Positions 10,956 through 23,032 of a DNA stretch of 64,000 nucleotides are shown piece after piece. Position 1 is the first letter of the stretch. Each line of letters starts with the position of its first letter. The notes under the pieces are model-generated. The model made no database searches, was not told where the DNA came from, and saw only the letters and a program-made list of their open reading frames with translations. The translations under genes were made by a program, and so were the position numbers. This stretch comes from Podarcis raffonei (lineage: Eukaryota > Chordata > Lepidosauria > Squamata > Lacertidae): NCBI RefSeq assembly GCF_027172205.1, contig NC_070614.1, positions 33,966,001 through 34,030,000 on the forward strand, written 5' to 3'.

Positions 10956-11993
10956 GGAAAAATCAAAATTAGAGGAAAAATCAAAATTAGAAACAGAACT
11001 GTTAGAACCCAAAACTAAGACTTTGTCAAAGATGTATAACATGCTGTTGAAATGGAATACTCAGGATGAAACGGTGAAATCTGCTATGATTAAATGGGCA
11101 CAAGATGTTGGACATAACATTATGTTTGCTGACTGGGAACAGTTGTGGACCACAGGTATGAAATTCACGGCATGCAATGCCTTAAGAGAGAATGTTATGA
11201 AAATGATTTACAGGTGGTACATGACCCCAGTCAAGCTCGCAAAAATATATCATTTGCCCGATAATAAATGCTGGAAATGCAAAGAAACTGAAGGTACATT
11301 CTTTCACCTTTGGTGGACGTGCCCAAGAATTAAGGCTTTCTGGGAAATGATCTATAACGAAATGAAAAAGGTATTTAGGTATACCTTCCTGAAGAAACCA
11401 GAGGCCTTTCTTCTGGGCATTGTCGGCCAATTGGTGCCAAAGAAGGACAGAACTTTCTTTATGTATGCTACGACAGCAGCAAGAATACTTATTGCAAAGT
11501 ATTGGAAGACTCAAGATCTACCCACTCTGGAAGAATGGCAGATGAAGGTGATGGGCTACATGGAATTGGCAGAAATGACCGGCAGAATCCGAGACCAGGG
11601 AGAAGAGTCGGTGGAAGAAGATTGGAAGAAATTTAAAGACTACTTACGGAAATATTGTAAAATTAATGAATGTTAGAAGGATGTTGGGTGAAAAGTTATA
11701 TGGTTTTTAGTTACAATGCTATAAGGAGTATGAAAATATTGGATTATTAATAGACAAAAATTTAATGTTACATTATTTTAAGATTAAAGATTAGGATAAG
11801 TAAAGAGGGGAAGGATTTGCTGAACTAACAAATTAAATTGGAATACAAAAAGGGAGGTTTGAGGAGGTTCGGGAATCAAGCAAATGAAAGAATGTGATGG
11901 AAAGATGGAATTGTTTTTTATTTGTATTTTTTCTTTTTTCTTTTTTCATTTTGTAAAACTCAAATAAATATCTTTTAAAATATATATATATAT
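10956..11993 (+). mobile_element. 5'-truncated L1 with 16-bp target-site duplication
   Basis: Encodes the last 217 residues of an L1 ORF2 (MIKWAQDVGHNIMF, MKMIYRWYMTPVKLAKIY, CWKCKETEGTFFHLWWTC, FMYATTAARILIAK), then a 3' UTR. Flanked by GCAATGATCAAACATG at 10940-10955 and 11994-12009. The C-terminal frame is still open, so the insertion is fairly young. It landed next to the V2R relic exon 5. Confidence 0.9.
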
Positions 11994-12024
11994 GCAATGA
12001 TCAAACATGATAACTCTTCATACT

Positions 12025-12160
12025 AAATTTCCCATCATTTTGGTCTGAAATCTTCCCTTCTGGACATGGAATACAATCATAGTAGTAAAATGCTTCATTT
12101 GCTTACTAGAACTTCATTTGCTTACTAGAACTAGGATGGTTGGGCCTGAGCAACATATGA
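12025..12160 (-). pseudogene. Relic V2R exon 5
   Basis: Aligns with exon 5 of V2R-1: ATTTTGGTCTGAAATCTTCC, then CTGGACATGG and CAATCATAG. It is decayed: the cysteine-rich motif is broken and a stretch TTCATTTGCTTACTAGAACT is repeated in tandem. Closest to V2R-1 by the CATTTTGGTCTG end. With 12727-12890 it marks a dead gene. Confidence 0.75.
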
Positions 12161-12726
12161 AACAATAGCAACCTTGGGAATAATGGACATGGATTCCTTC
12201 AGATTTGGATCTTTGCACTTTTTTTGAAGCTACATGCAAGCCACTAATCCATGATGTCACTCTATACCATCATATACAAGCCAGTGTTATAAATGGTAGG
12301 ATGATATAGTTGATGCCCAGCAAAATAGTTTCAAAGTAGTAAACCATCAGATTTAAATACATTCTTCCAAATAGTCAATTGTCAATAGTCCATGAAGAAG
12401 AGAATAAATTTTGTAGCGGCCCATAATAAAAAAGTAGCTCTACAAACTGATAGATCCATTTCTACTGGTGAAAAAAACAGCTCATCTAAACTCTTGCTCA
12501 TCATTATCAAAATTATGTGGTTCATTGTGACAACATAAATAATGTCACATGTTGTAACTACACATGGTTCAATACTGATATTAAATTTTCAGAATGCATG
12601 TGTGATTTTACTGTAGGTTTTTATATATAGCAAGATTTTTAAAAGGAATATAAAGAATTTAATTTTGGACAGTGACTCAATCTGAACTCAAGGATCAGAC
12701 CTCAGGACTCAAACTGCTGACAGTTT

Positions 12727-12890
12727 GACCCGATCAGCTGTGCTATGTTATGGCAATCTTATTGAACATAAAAGCTTGATCTGGAGAAGCCCTGGGATCA
12801 GTCCTGCAAAATTCCACTCTCTGAAAGGATTGGGGGGTTTTGTGGGGGGGCAGGGGAATCCAGTTGATAATATAAAATGCAGCTCCCCCC
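12727..12890 (-). pseudogene. Relic V2R exon 4
   Basis: Matches exon 4 of V2R-1: CAGCTGTGCTATGTTATGGC, CTTGATCTGGAGAAGC, CACTCTCTGAAAGGATTGG, then CCAGTTGATAATAT. A G-rich run interrupts it and the part beyond the GFDI region is lost. Order and strand agree with the relic exon 5 at 12025. Confidence 0.75.
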
Positions 12891-12939
12891 CCCTATATAA
12901 AATCTACTATATAAAAAAGGGAAGAAAGAAAACTGAATA

Positions 12940-13320
12940 TAAGATTGGAGAACCAAGAAACAGAGAAATCAACACGGAGATTTATTCTAGAACAGATAAT
13001 GAAACAGTTGGTCTCTGAGCAATTAGGAAAGGATGCTGTAATTACCAAGAACCAGCATAGGTTTTACAAGAACAAGTCAGGCCAGACAATCCTTCCTTCC
13101 TTCCTTCCTTCCTTCCTTCCTTCCTTCCTTCCTTCCTTCTGACCAACTTTGTGAAAGAGTTACAATCTTGATTGATCTGGGAAATGATCTGGATGTAGCA
13201 CATCTTGATTTCAGTAAGGCTTTTGACAAACTTCTCCCATGATATCCTTGCAGAGAAGCTGGTAAAATGTGGACTAAACAATGTTGCTTTTAGGTGGGTT
13301 TGTTGTTTATGGAACTCCAG
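12940..13320 (+). mobile_element. CR1 LINE reverse-transcriptase fragment
   Basis: Translates to pieces typical of CR1: EQIMKQLVSEQLGKDAVITK, NQHRF, then KLVKCGLNNVAFRW. Interrupted by a TTCC microsatellite (13091-13139) and several frame changes; dead. Confidence 0.75.
13091..13139. repeat. TTCC microsatellite
   Basis: Twelve TTCC units inside the CR1 fragment. Confidence 0.95.
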
Positions 13321-13449
13321 AAAAAATGCTGAACCAATTTGAAACTAAAGAGTTTGATACACACACATGTTGTTTGTTCATAAAGCAACAAAATATTCAA
13401 TGCTTCATGAATGCACAAACTAAATCAAAGATACGGACTGATAAATTTT

Positions 13450-14351
13450 TCAACACTTTCTTCTAATTAGCATTTCTTTGTTATTCAGCTCAGGCCTCAA
13501 TAAAATAATGTACCATTTTGGAAAAAAGATGCAGCCCAGCAACCCAAAACTGGAAGCTAGGATAGAAAAGATCTCCACGGCTACCATGTATTTCCCTTTG
13601 GTGCTCAAGTAGGTTGGAACAAAAGAGAGCCAAACACTACAAAAGACCAACATGCTAAAAGTGATAAACTTGGCTTCATTGAAACTGTCAGGTAACTTCC
13701 TGGCAAGGAAAGCGACAGTGAAACTGACAATAGCTAGCAGGCCCATGTAACTCAGAACAAAATAAAACATCATAGCAGAACCCTCATTACATTCTAGTAT
13801 AATTTCTTTAGTCACTGACTGCATATCAACATCTGGGAATGGAGGAGATATCACCAGCCACACAGTAGAAATGCCCATTTGAACAAGGGAACAGGAAACA
13901 ACAATGAAATATGCTTGTTTTTTCCCCACCCATTTCCTCATCCTGGATCCTGGTTTTGTGGCCATGAAAGCCAGAAACACCATGATGGTCTTTGCCAGTA
14001 CAGAAGAAACAGCCACTGAGAAGATAATGCCGAAAGCAGTTTGCCGGAGGAGACATGTCACCTTCTGAGGTTGGCCAATGAATAGCAAAGCACAAAGGAA
14101 GCAGATCAACAGGGAGGAAAGGAGGGTGTAGGTGAGGTCCCGGTTGTTAGCTTTGACAATAGGGGTGTCATGGTGCTTCATAAAGGTTCCTAGCATGAGA
14201 ATTGTGATCAAACAAAATGAAAGAGACAAACAGGCTAAAGTGAGCCCCAATGGTTCCTGAAAAGTCAAATAGCTTACATCCTTGGGAATGCATAAATCTC
14301 TGTTTTCATTTGGATAATTTTCATCGGTGCATTGGTAACAATAATTCATAT
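13450..14351 (-). CDS. V2R-2 exon 6 (end of linker and 7TM domain)
   Basis: Single exon for the whole membrane domain. It shows [11 protein letters not shown] at the linker end, helix 1 near [29 protein letters not shown] before helix 2, [31 protein letters not shown] in the second loop, [18 protein letters not shown] at helix 6 and [11 protein letters not shown] after helix 7. It ends RRKC and a stop at 13450. Confidence 0.92.
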
Positions 14352-17300
14352 CTGAAAAAGAAAATATTTGCTAGCAGTCTTGGATAAATGTCACAAATCT
14401 CCCAAATATCTTATGTGACACACACACACAAACATTCCATATGTATACTGTGTATGTGTGTGTTTGTGTGCCCAACTTTCTGAGAGTAGCTCTTTCAAAG
14501 TTCATAATGGAGTTCATAATGTTGTTATTATTTATATCCACACTCTCAGTTAATACTATCAATCTCACCAAAATGTCAATAGCATAAGTTACAGGCACCT
14601 CTGAGCATGCGTGAAATGTGTCAAAAGAAAAGGTCACACTCAGACCACTATTGTATCCAAGCACAGGGAGCCTATTGCTTCTGAGCCCAGGGTGTGGATA
14701 AGAAAAATGACCACATTATAACTATCTGGGATCTGCGTTTTGGCAGTCAGGGACTCCGACTCTTCTTCCTCCTCCTCCTCTCTGCAGACAGCAAGTCACC
14801 CTTTTCCAAAGAACGGAGCTTGGACTCAGAGGCAGGGTAAGATGCTGCCTGTGGAGGGTGGAACTGAACTGCTTCTCTCCCAAAGAAAGCACTGCTGCTG
14901 CTTCCCACTTTTCTCATTGTCTTTGTGGATGGCTGGCCCCCACAATTTTATTATTGTGGGTGCCCAAGCACCCAGAGTCCCCTGGAGTTGGCTCCTATGT
15001 TTCAAGTATCCTCATGAAAATGAATGCTACTTTATGAGGGTTCCAGATTTTAAGCATGGTTTTTAAGCATGTATTCAGAAGCCACTTTTAGAGCTTCCTG
15101 TTGATCACACAAAGGTCAGGAGAGAAGGAGGTTTACTGGTGAAGTTTCCGAGGGGACAACAGACATGCCCCCACCTGTATAAATTTGTTTGCATTCAAGT
15201 ATCCAGGCAGAACGCCTATTTGACTATTTGGCGGAATGTATGATTCCACAAAAATGTACAGATCATATTTATTTTTTGTCTAGTTCACATCCATTCCAAA
15301 TAGTAGAAAATAAATGAGGTCTTTAAGCTTTCCTGGACTGCATTCAAACTTTGTACCCAATCTTACCCTCACGGTCTGAAATCTTCCCTTCTGGACATGG
15401 GATGCAATCGTAGCAGCAAAATGGCTCCCCCTCCTTCACTTTCTTGCTAGAACCAGGATGGCAACTCTCAGTACAGACAGAAAGAGGCTGTGCCTAATCA
15501 TAAATAAGAGAGAGAAAGCCTTTTGATATGAAAACTACATGTGGTTGATTATGCTATGGCTTCATCCCACAATATTGTACCAGTCCTGGAACACTATAAC
15601 AGGCTCATCACATATACAAAATCAATAAAATTCTATTTCAGATGGTCAGTTGCTGTATGTTTCTATACATATATATTTCTTTTGCTCATGTTTAAAATAA
15701 ATTTTAGACAACATGATGGTGACTTAGCACTTACAAAGGTATCAAAGAACAGCTAACAAATTGCTGATGGATGCCTTTTACCTGGTTAAACCAGCTGTGC
15801 CATGTTATGGCATCTTTGTTGATGGTAAACACTTGGTCTGGAGGAGCCTCGGGATCCATCCTCCCAACTTTCACTATAGACTGGTTTGAGGAACTAACCC
15901 AGTTGATAACATCAAATCCAGCTACTAGCTGTCCATTCTGGTCAAAGGAAACCTTGTCCCCAGCACTGTTGTTAAATGAGACACTTCTCAGGGAATAATG
16001 GACCTACAGTTAGAAGAACATCAATCACTACTTCTTCTGGAAGCAAATTCGAGTATAGAGTATTCCAAGTTTGGCCACATTCTAGATTTGTATAAATGCC
16101 TTATGATGCTTACATGTTTATGAGTCTGTTGCTATTTGGGGGGGTGGGAGTGTGTTAAATGGAAGGAGAAAAGGCCAATTCTTAATCTTAAAGTTAATGC
16201 CAAATACCACAGATATCTGCTCCACAGGCACACAAATGTGCACAATTACTTTACCTCCACCTCAACAGGGAAACCTCAAAGGTAGAGTATTTTCCAATGA
16301 AGTTTAATTTTTCTAAGACATATTTGAGCAGCCAACCACCATAAAAATTAATTAATTTGTTTGTCATTTCAAGGAAGGAAAATAATACAAATTCATTTCT
16401 GGAATGAAGATGAAATGGAGACCTCAGGGGGGAAACCAGCAAACATTTAGTCACAGTTCATGAACTACTACATCTCCATAATATTGTGTTTTATCTGACA
16501 ATGTTAAGTTCATTACCTGCCATGGCAGTTGTCTGTGAAGGGTCTGTCCACCTTCCTTCATCACTGATCTGTGTACAGATGATGACATTTTATGTAAAGC
16601 ATGGGCCACAACATAGACAGCATTGTAGATGCTGTAGCTGTGACCAGTCATGCTGATCCCAAAAAAAGAATCAGGAAGACTTTCCAGTTTCTCCTTCCCA
16701 GTGCAGATATCCTCCATCTGTTCATCCGGAGCTTGATTTAGAAATACACAGCCAAAGGCATTTTGCCAAAAGTCCCTTATGAAACCATCTCCTGTGGTGC
16801 TGGATGGGTTTGTGCTCTGAACAAACTGGTGAAACAGTGGGAGTTCACTGGAGTGAATTTTGAAGGCAAGAGCACCATAGAATAGCTCATCATCCCAAGT
16901 CCTTTGAATAACAAATGCAGTATGTTCCACCTGGGCTGTTGCTATCCACACTTTTGGTTTATTTGCCATGCTTTCTTGCTGTGATAGATATGGAAGAAAT
17001 CTGAAAAAAGCCATGGAGTAAGATTCTCCATAGGCCACTATGACATTGGCTTTGCTGCCCATCACTTTATCGTGTATTTTTGCACCATCTTCCATCGCAT
17101 ATTTAATGTCTGTGACAAAAGTCAATGTTGGAATTCTTTCTATAAAAGCAAAACAGATCTCATTCTGGGAAAACATTGGAACCACAGTTTGCACAAACCT
17201 TTCTCCATCTGAGGTATCCATAACAATGAGTCCAATCCACTTCCACCCAAAATACAAAAGTAAATAGAGAATCCCCTTATACTGAATGACTTCCTTGGGG

Positions 17301-20300
17301 ATCATCTGGTAGAATGGAAGGCCTGGAGTTTTATCATTCATCACTGGAGCAGGGCTATATATTAGCTAAAGATAAATGAAGAGTAGAGATTGAAAAGAAG
17401 ATAATAACACTTCTGTAAAACTCTCAGGTATCCAAAGAACTTCAATAGCTTTATATGAATAGTCTTTACAGTTACCCTGCAAAGTAGGTGTACACTTTAA
17501 ACATTTCTTCTAAATATTTGGTACTGAGATGAAGAGAGCTGTGGATTCCCTTTGGCAATCTATTGGTTCCACATTGAAGGGAGACTTGGATTGGGCATTT
17601 CACCACTCCTATTAGTCCCATTTATTCATTGTTAAATCAATGCAGTAATCAGAGAGACAGAGACAGTGCATGAAGATCCCAATAAGACTACAAACATCAT
17701 AGTTAATGATGGTATAAGAGAACAAATAACACTAGCCTGGGGCACAAGACAAGGATGCCCCCCTTTCCCCAATTTTATTTGTATTGGTCATTGAAACTCT
17801 GGTCAATATAATTAGAGAAGGTGGAAATATAAAAGAAATAAGCAATAAAGAAAAAGAGAGAATAAGCTTATTTGCAGATGCCACCATGTAAACAATCAAA
17901 AATCCATTGGAAAATATGCAGGTAACAAGAGAATTTTAATATAAGAAAATTAAGCTTTCGTGGTTTGGAAGAATACCAATAATTAAAATGAAAATTTTGT
18001 CTAGAATATATATATTTTTTATTTAGAATGTTATCCATTAAGATATTGGAGACATAAATAAAGGGTTGGCAAGGTATGATCAATAATTTTTGTATTGGGG
18101 ATAAGAAACCTTGAATTAATAAAAGAAGATGGTATAAACCCCAGAAAACAGGTGAACTGGGCCTCCCCAACATGAAGTTATATAGCAAATCAGTTAAGAT
18201 ATATCATAGATGGGATAACAGAACAAGGAGTGTTAGAATGGTTAGATAGTTTTACACAGGAAATGAGGGAGGAGTTAGTGAATATATTTTTTTATCAACC
18301 CAAATAGGCAATAGTGGCAGAAGATTAAAAATCCCTTATTAAAAAATACCATTGAGATATGGGCAAAAGATAAAGGAAAATTGATATCAGCAAATTCCCC
18401 ACCAGCTCTGGTGGTGATGATAGAAGACTTCCCAGTAAATTTTAAAAAAGGAAATTGAAAAAGAAGTGAAAGAGAAGAAAATATTTAAAATAAAGGATTG
18501 GGTGGAGAAAACAAATAAGAGAAGCTCTAACAGAAAGTACAGTGGTGCCTCGCAAGACGAAATTAATTCGTTCTGCCAGTTTCTTCGTCTTGCGGATTTT
18601 TCGTCTTGCGAAGCACGGCTATTAACAGCTTAGCGGCTTAGCGGCTATTAACGGCTTAGCGGCTTTAAGAAAAAGGAAACAAACTCGCAAGAACTCGCAA
18701 GACGTTTTCGTCTTGCGAGGCAAGCCCATAGGGAAATTCGTCTTGCGGAACGACTCAAAAAACGGAAAACTCTTTCGACTTGTGAGTTTTTCGTCTTGCG
18801 AGGCATTCGTCTTGCGAGGTACCACTGCAAAATAATTTGGTTTAACTGTATACTGTACAACTGGAGCAATTGTCAAAGAAGTGGTTAAGGGAAAACAAGA
18901 ACTACAAAGAATACACAAAATTTGGGGGGGGAGATTATAAAAGGGGGAGATAAAGAAGAAAATACAGTTATAAAAGGGGTAACCAGTGAAATTTATAAAA
19001 TATTAGTAGAAATGGAGGATCAAGAAGATTAGTTAATAGAGGTGAGGGGAAAGGAGGCAACAGGGCAGATAGATTGTCAAAGATGGAGAAATATGGGAGA
19101 ATCGTGCATTGAAAATGTTGCCTATAAGAAAAAAAGAAAATTATTATAAATTAGTTTGGAGATGGTATTTAACACCAGTCAGATTAAATCAAATAAACAA
19201 GGAATATTTGGTGTTATGTTGGAGGGGATGCCAGGAAATTGGAAATTATCTTCACATATGGTGGGGGTGTAAATATGTACAATTTTTCTGGCAAAGGGTA
19301 TTTAAGGAAATAACAGAAATCACTGGGTTAAAGCTGGCTGAAAGTTCGGAGGTAGCATTATTATCAATTTACAATGGGGTGGAAGGTTTGCAGGCTGTAA
19401 AGGACTTGCTCACAAATTTATTGACAGCTGCAAGAATTATGATAGCTAGGAAGTGGAAGGGGCAAGCAGAATATAAAATGGAAGAATGGCATAAAGAGGT
19501 GTGGGATGTAGCTATTAAGGATAAATTAACATGTGCCATTAAGGTAAGACGGGGAATACGCAGGAGAGATTATTTTGAGGACCTGTGGAAGGTGTTTGTA
19601 GAATTTGTATTGTTAAAATGGAAAGGGGTCAAACCATCGCAAGACGTGTTGAAATTTGGGGAGGCTGGATACTTACAATGGAATGGTCTTGGTGGTGGGG
19701 TGCACACTTTTATTCTTATTTATTTATGATTATTATTTTGTCAAAATCAAAAATAAAATAAAAATATATTTTCTCTTGGGGGGGGAAGAAAGAAGTGAAA
19801 CAAGCAAGCAAACAAAAAGACTACGAACAGAGGTAGTTGGAGTTGCAGGGATTTTTGTTTTGTTTTGTTTGAAGTACAAAAAAAAAGACCTCTTAGCAGC
19901 TTCTTCCTTTGACCATCACTTTCCGAGCATCATCACCTGCAGTCATTCAAAAATATTCTTTACTGAAACTCTCCCCCCCCCATGATTCATTTGTGCTTTC
20001 CTGCATGCAACAACCTTCTTTATTTATCTCTTGTAATTTCATCCTCAAATTTCACCTTTTCCAGGAAGCTTTTCGAACATTCCCTTGTCCTTACTGCAAC
20101 TATGAAAAAGCATGAGTAACAGAGTTCATCACATATTATTCCCCTTTCTAACTATGTCACAATTTAACCCATTGCTCTGTATCCATTTTGCACAGGAAGT
20201 TCCTTGGGGTGTGGACTTGCCTTATCTGTTATTTGCCATGCACTCTGTGCTGCTAGAACAAAACAACTACAACCACAAGACATACATTTTACCTGTGGAA

Positions 20301-21930
20301 TCTTGTAAATATCCAAAACATTTGCCACATGAAGGGAGATATGGGAGTCCAGTCCCCCAATGACTGCTATTAGATTATTCCTGACATCACATATGTAATT
20401 AGGGACAAATCTCTCCAGTGTGGATGTAAGTAGCATTGTAGCATGGTAGGTTGACTTTGCATTGAAATAGCTGTCATAAATGTGGAAGCCCAAGGTGACA
20501 TTGGGCAAGATCATAATGTTTTCATTTATCTCCTTTACTGCGAAGGCCAAGGCCAGGATGTGCTGGTAATTCTTTGGTACTACGCTAGGAAAAGAGAGCT
20601 GAATTTTGTATCACAAAAATATAACAACAATGACAAAATGCCACTCTTTAAAATCTGCCTTCCTTTACAATTATAGCATTTATAGACATCCTTTATTGAA
20701 TTAATCTTATTCTAAAGTGATATATCAGAATATTGAGCAGATGATAGTATCAATGATTTCATCAAAAGATGTGGTGTGGTATAGATACTTAGCAAATTAC
20801 CATTTAGAGTAGACTGCAAGAAATTAACCTATTTCACACATATCTAGTCTTTGCAATTGTGATCTATTCTACTAGCAGCATTCATCACCCAATGTATTAT
20901 TATTTAATTCTTTTTATTGAATTTCCCTAAAACAAAAAGGTACAGGTGCCAACTCCTTTACTGCACTCCCTGGGTGCCCAAGCACCCACAAAATTCCCCA
21001 TAAAGAGGCTGGGCACCCAGAAATTTTGGTAAAAGGCCATGCACACTGCCTCCTGCACCCCATTCACAGTCCAGTTGCACTCCCTCTAAATCTGCCTCTG
21101 AAGAAAATGTAATAAAACTGAATGGAGGAACTAATACACTTTAATATACAGGTCTTTCACATGAAGAATTAGATGGTAGCAGCTGCTTTCATTTGCTGAA
21201 AGTGAGCTGGGCTGTTGAACAGTGATGAGTAAAGGCATGAGTATGCTCTTTGTCTCCCCCACGAGTTCATTCCCCACTCTTGTTGCCTTTCTCCAGATCT
21301 TCTACACTCATTGACAAAGTTGTGATATTTACAACAAATGCGACTGTTTATGAGTTTTGTCTTACAGGGTATGAGGCAATATCCTTGAGCAGACTCTAAT
21401 TTAATTTTTAAAATGTTAATAGGAGTTAAAATGGAGAAATCAGATTCAGAACACTGCCCCCCCTTTCAGATAGTGCATCTTCACATGCTGCAAGGGTAGT
21501 TAGCTCAGATTTAGAAAATGGCATGTGAGGAAGGGATAGATGCCCTTTCTCTGGTGCCAAAGACCCATTCTTTAACAGGGATACTAGCACATCTTATGGG
21601 GCTGTACACAATTAAGGTAAGGTCCTGGATCTGACCTCACTTTGATACTCCCCCTGAAAAACAGGGTGAAAAGGAAGTAAATGAAAATGAAAATAAACCT
21701 ATAATTCCTTACATAAACTCTTCATGTAGTGTTGGGAGGGGTTCTTCTGTGAAGTCTATTGAACTGGAGACAATGAAGCTCTGAGAAGCAATGGCGCCAA
21801 TTATAAGGTCTCCATCCTGATGATATTTGTGGAAAGGATGGTGTGGATATTGGAACCTGCACTTAAGAATGTGAGCCTTGCATGCCATTTGAGGAAGCAT
21901 TACCAGAAGCAAAGTCACTAGTATCACCAT
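13450..21930 (-). CDS. V2R-2: vomeronasal type-2 receptor, complete
   Basis: Six exons join in frame: 21713-21930, 20293-20584, 16517-17365, 15782-16003, 15367-15493, 13450-14351 (218, 292, 849, 222, 127, 902 bp), giving 869 residues plus a stop. Domains by approximate residue: signal peptide 1-19, Venus-flytrap ligand-binding domain about 45-525, cysteine-rich linker about 530-590, seven-helix domain about 595-850. The receptor would bind peptide or protein cues; in mice this family signals through Go and TRPC2, and I infer the same here. Exons 3 and 4 are 12 and 6 bp shorter than in V2R-1, both multiples of three. Intron 2 (2.9 kb) holds an old L1 with a MITE inside. No disabling change was seen in the exons I translated. 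It is closest to V2R-1. Databases usually call squamate genes of this type V2R 26-like; that name is from memory, not a search. Confidence 0.9.
14352..15366. other. V2R-2 intron 5
   Basis: Short CA run at 14418-14428. A 55-bp segment at 14948-15003 (GGGTGCCCAAGCACCCAGAG) is repeated in inverted orientation at about 20945-20995, marking a dispersed repeat. Otherwise nothing. Confidence 0.5.
15367..15493 (-). CDS. V2R-2 exon 5 (cysteine-rich linker)
   Basis: Reads [20 protein letters not shown] and [20 protein letters not shown]. Acceptor ATTAG and donor GTAAGA. The phase joins exon 6 at a split GAT codon. Confidence 0.88.
15782..16003 (-). CDS. V2R-2 exon 4
   Basis: 222 bp, two codons shorter than its paralogs around the NQSIVKVGR segment. 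Reads [46 protein letters not shown]. The +1 reading shows a TGA, but the true phase, set by the neighbouring exons, is open. Confidence 0.86.
16004..16516. other. V2R-2 intron 3
   Basis: No repeat or coding sequence recognised. Confidence 0.5.
16517..17365 (-). CDS. V2R-2 exon 3
   Basis: 849 bp, 12 bp shorter than in V2R-1, V2R-4 and V2R-5, with the frame kept. Shows [78 protein letters not shown] and [19 protein letters not shown]. Donor GTAATG. Confidence 0.9.
17690..19770 (+). mobile_element. Old L1 fragment split by a MITE
   Basis: The first part reads as L1 reverse transcriptase (GTRQGCP, an LFADA box near 17870) with frame breaks. The last part, 19109-19670, is still open: [53 protein letters not shown]. 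Ends in an A-rich 3' tail. It is a different, older L1 lineage from the 10956 copy, and is split at 18540-18827. Confidence 0.8.
18540..18827. mobile_element. MITE (Tc1/mariner, pogo-like) inside L1
   Basis: CAGTGGTGCCTCGCAAGACG at the left, reverse complement of CAGTGGTACCTCGCAAGACG at the right; the interior repeats TCGTCTTGCG many times. 288 bp, non-coding. TA precedes the left end; the right side has CA, perhaps a mutated TA. Confidence 0.7.
20293..20584 (-). CDS. V2R-2 exon 2
   Basis: Begins [20 protein letters not shown], then [19 protein letters not shown] and [20 protein letters not shown]. Acceptor TCCTAG, donor GTAAAA. Open over all 292 bp. Confidence 0.88.
20900..21070. repeat. 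Dispersed repeat in V2R-2 intron 1
   Basis: T-rich retroposon-like end (TTTTTATTGAATTTCCC) followed by the GGGTGCCCAAGCACCCAC segment that recurs inverted at 14948. Family unknown. The rest of intron 1 (20585-21712) is unremarkable. Confidence 0.4.
21713..21930 (-). CDS. V2R-2 exon 1
   Basis: Starts [20 protein letters not shown], a clear signal peptide, and ends in HEEF before a GTAAGG donor. The [13 protein letters not shown] core is conserved. The promoter-like block lies about 335 bp upstream. Confidence 0.88.
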
Positions 21931-22142
21931 ACTGATTACATATGCTAATCATTCTTTTATATATGCAGATTTCCCAGTTCCATCTATAACACTTTCAGGA
22001 ACATCTCTATGATTGCAACGCTCTGATCTGAATGTTCAGATAGTCTTCTATCAATAATGAAATCTAGATCCCATTACTGGTGATATTATTGGTATATGTG
22101 CTCCTGTCCCTAGTCCCTAGACCTGTATCTGAAATATAGAGC

Positions 22143-22332
22143 ATATATTTATGGAATTATCCTTAACATGAGGGAGGGTTTTTTTGACAGTTGTTTTTAC
22201 TGTTAACTGAATGCCCCTAGTGATTTGGTATTTTTGTGTCTGCTTTTTGAGACAAACATCCAAGTTAATTACAACCTTTATGATAATTAAAGGCTAAGGA
22301 ACCCACCAAGTCAAACGTAGGGATTCTATGTA
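22143..22332 (-). promoter_or_regulatory. V2R-2 upstream block
   Basis: TTAATTAC at 22265-22272 with conserved flanks (ATAATTAAAGG, CCACCAAGT) matching V2R-1. Minus-strand CATAAATATATG at 22142-22153 is TATA-like. It lies further from the ATG (about 335 bp) than in the other genes. Confidence 0.45.
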
Positions 22333-23032
22333 GCATTTCTTACTAAAATAATTTTTTTGTTGTATGTTAACAGAATTTTTGACTTTGTACCTAGTTGGAA
22401 TAGGAAATTGTGATGTAGGCTTGGATTGACCCAAAGCAAGGAAAATACATTAGAATTAAATGTTCTTGCCATAGAGCCAGAGGGGAGATTTAAATCCTTG
22501 AACATGGGATTTGACTGATTTGGAAATGATTTTTCTGGAAAGATTGAAAGACTGGTTTTACTTCTTGCATGAGAGGGAGACATGGCAAACTTCCACCTCG
22601 CTTTGCCTAATAGTAGGCAATGCATGTTTCCCTCATCTGGTCACTAGAAACCACCTGAGGGTAATTTCTGTAGTGTGTGCATGTGCGTGCGTGCGTGCCC
22701 AGGCGTGTGCACACACACGTGTGCACCAATATTTTTACATCACAGTTTTCCTTTAATTTTGATTCAGTTTTCCAATGGGACATTAAAACAAAGGTCAGCT
22801 TTGAGAAAGTTGTATCAAGCAATGGTTAAGAGGAAACTCAGGGCTTTTAGCCTCTCCTCCCTGGATTGCAAAGTAAAGCTCAATGAACAAACATTTGCAT
22901 TCTTCAATACTTCCCTCCTATTAGATGCAAGTTATTATTATTCAGTTTAGGCCTCAAGGTAAAGATGCAAAATTTTTGCAAAATGTTGCAAATGCACACA
23001 TAATACACAGATTTAACAAAATGCACACATGA
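22333..23032. other. Spacer between V2R-2 and V2R-3
   Basis: GT/GC-rich dinucleotide patch at 22676-22725 (TGTGCGTGCGTGCG and a CA run). No other feature seen. The distance from V2R-2 exon 1 to the V2R-3 stop is 1.1 kb. Confidence 0.5.

Noticed and set aside
11023-11676. 217-codon open frame as a host gene
   Set aside because: It is the L1 ORF2 C-terminus inside an insertion with a 16-bp target duplication.
15985-16003. Apparent TGA stop at the start of V2R-2 exon 4
   Set aside because: It appears only in the wrong phase; exon lengths 218+292+849 fix the reading frame, which is open.
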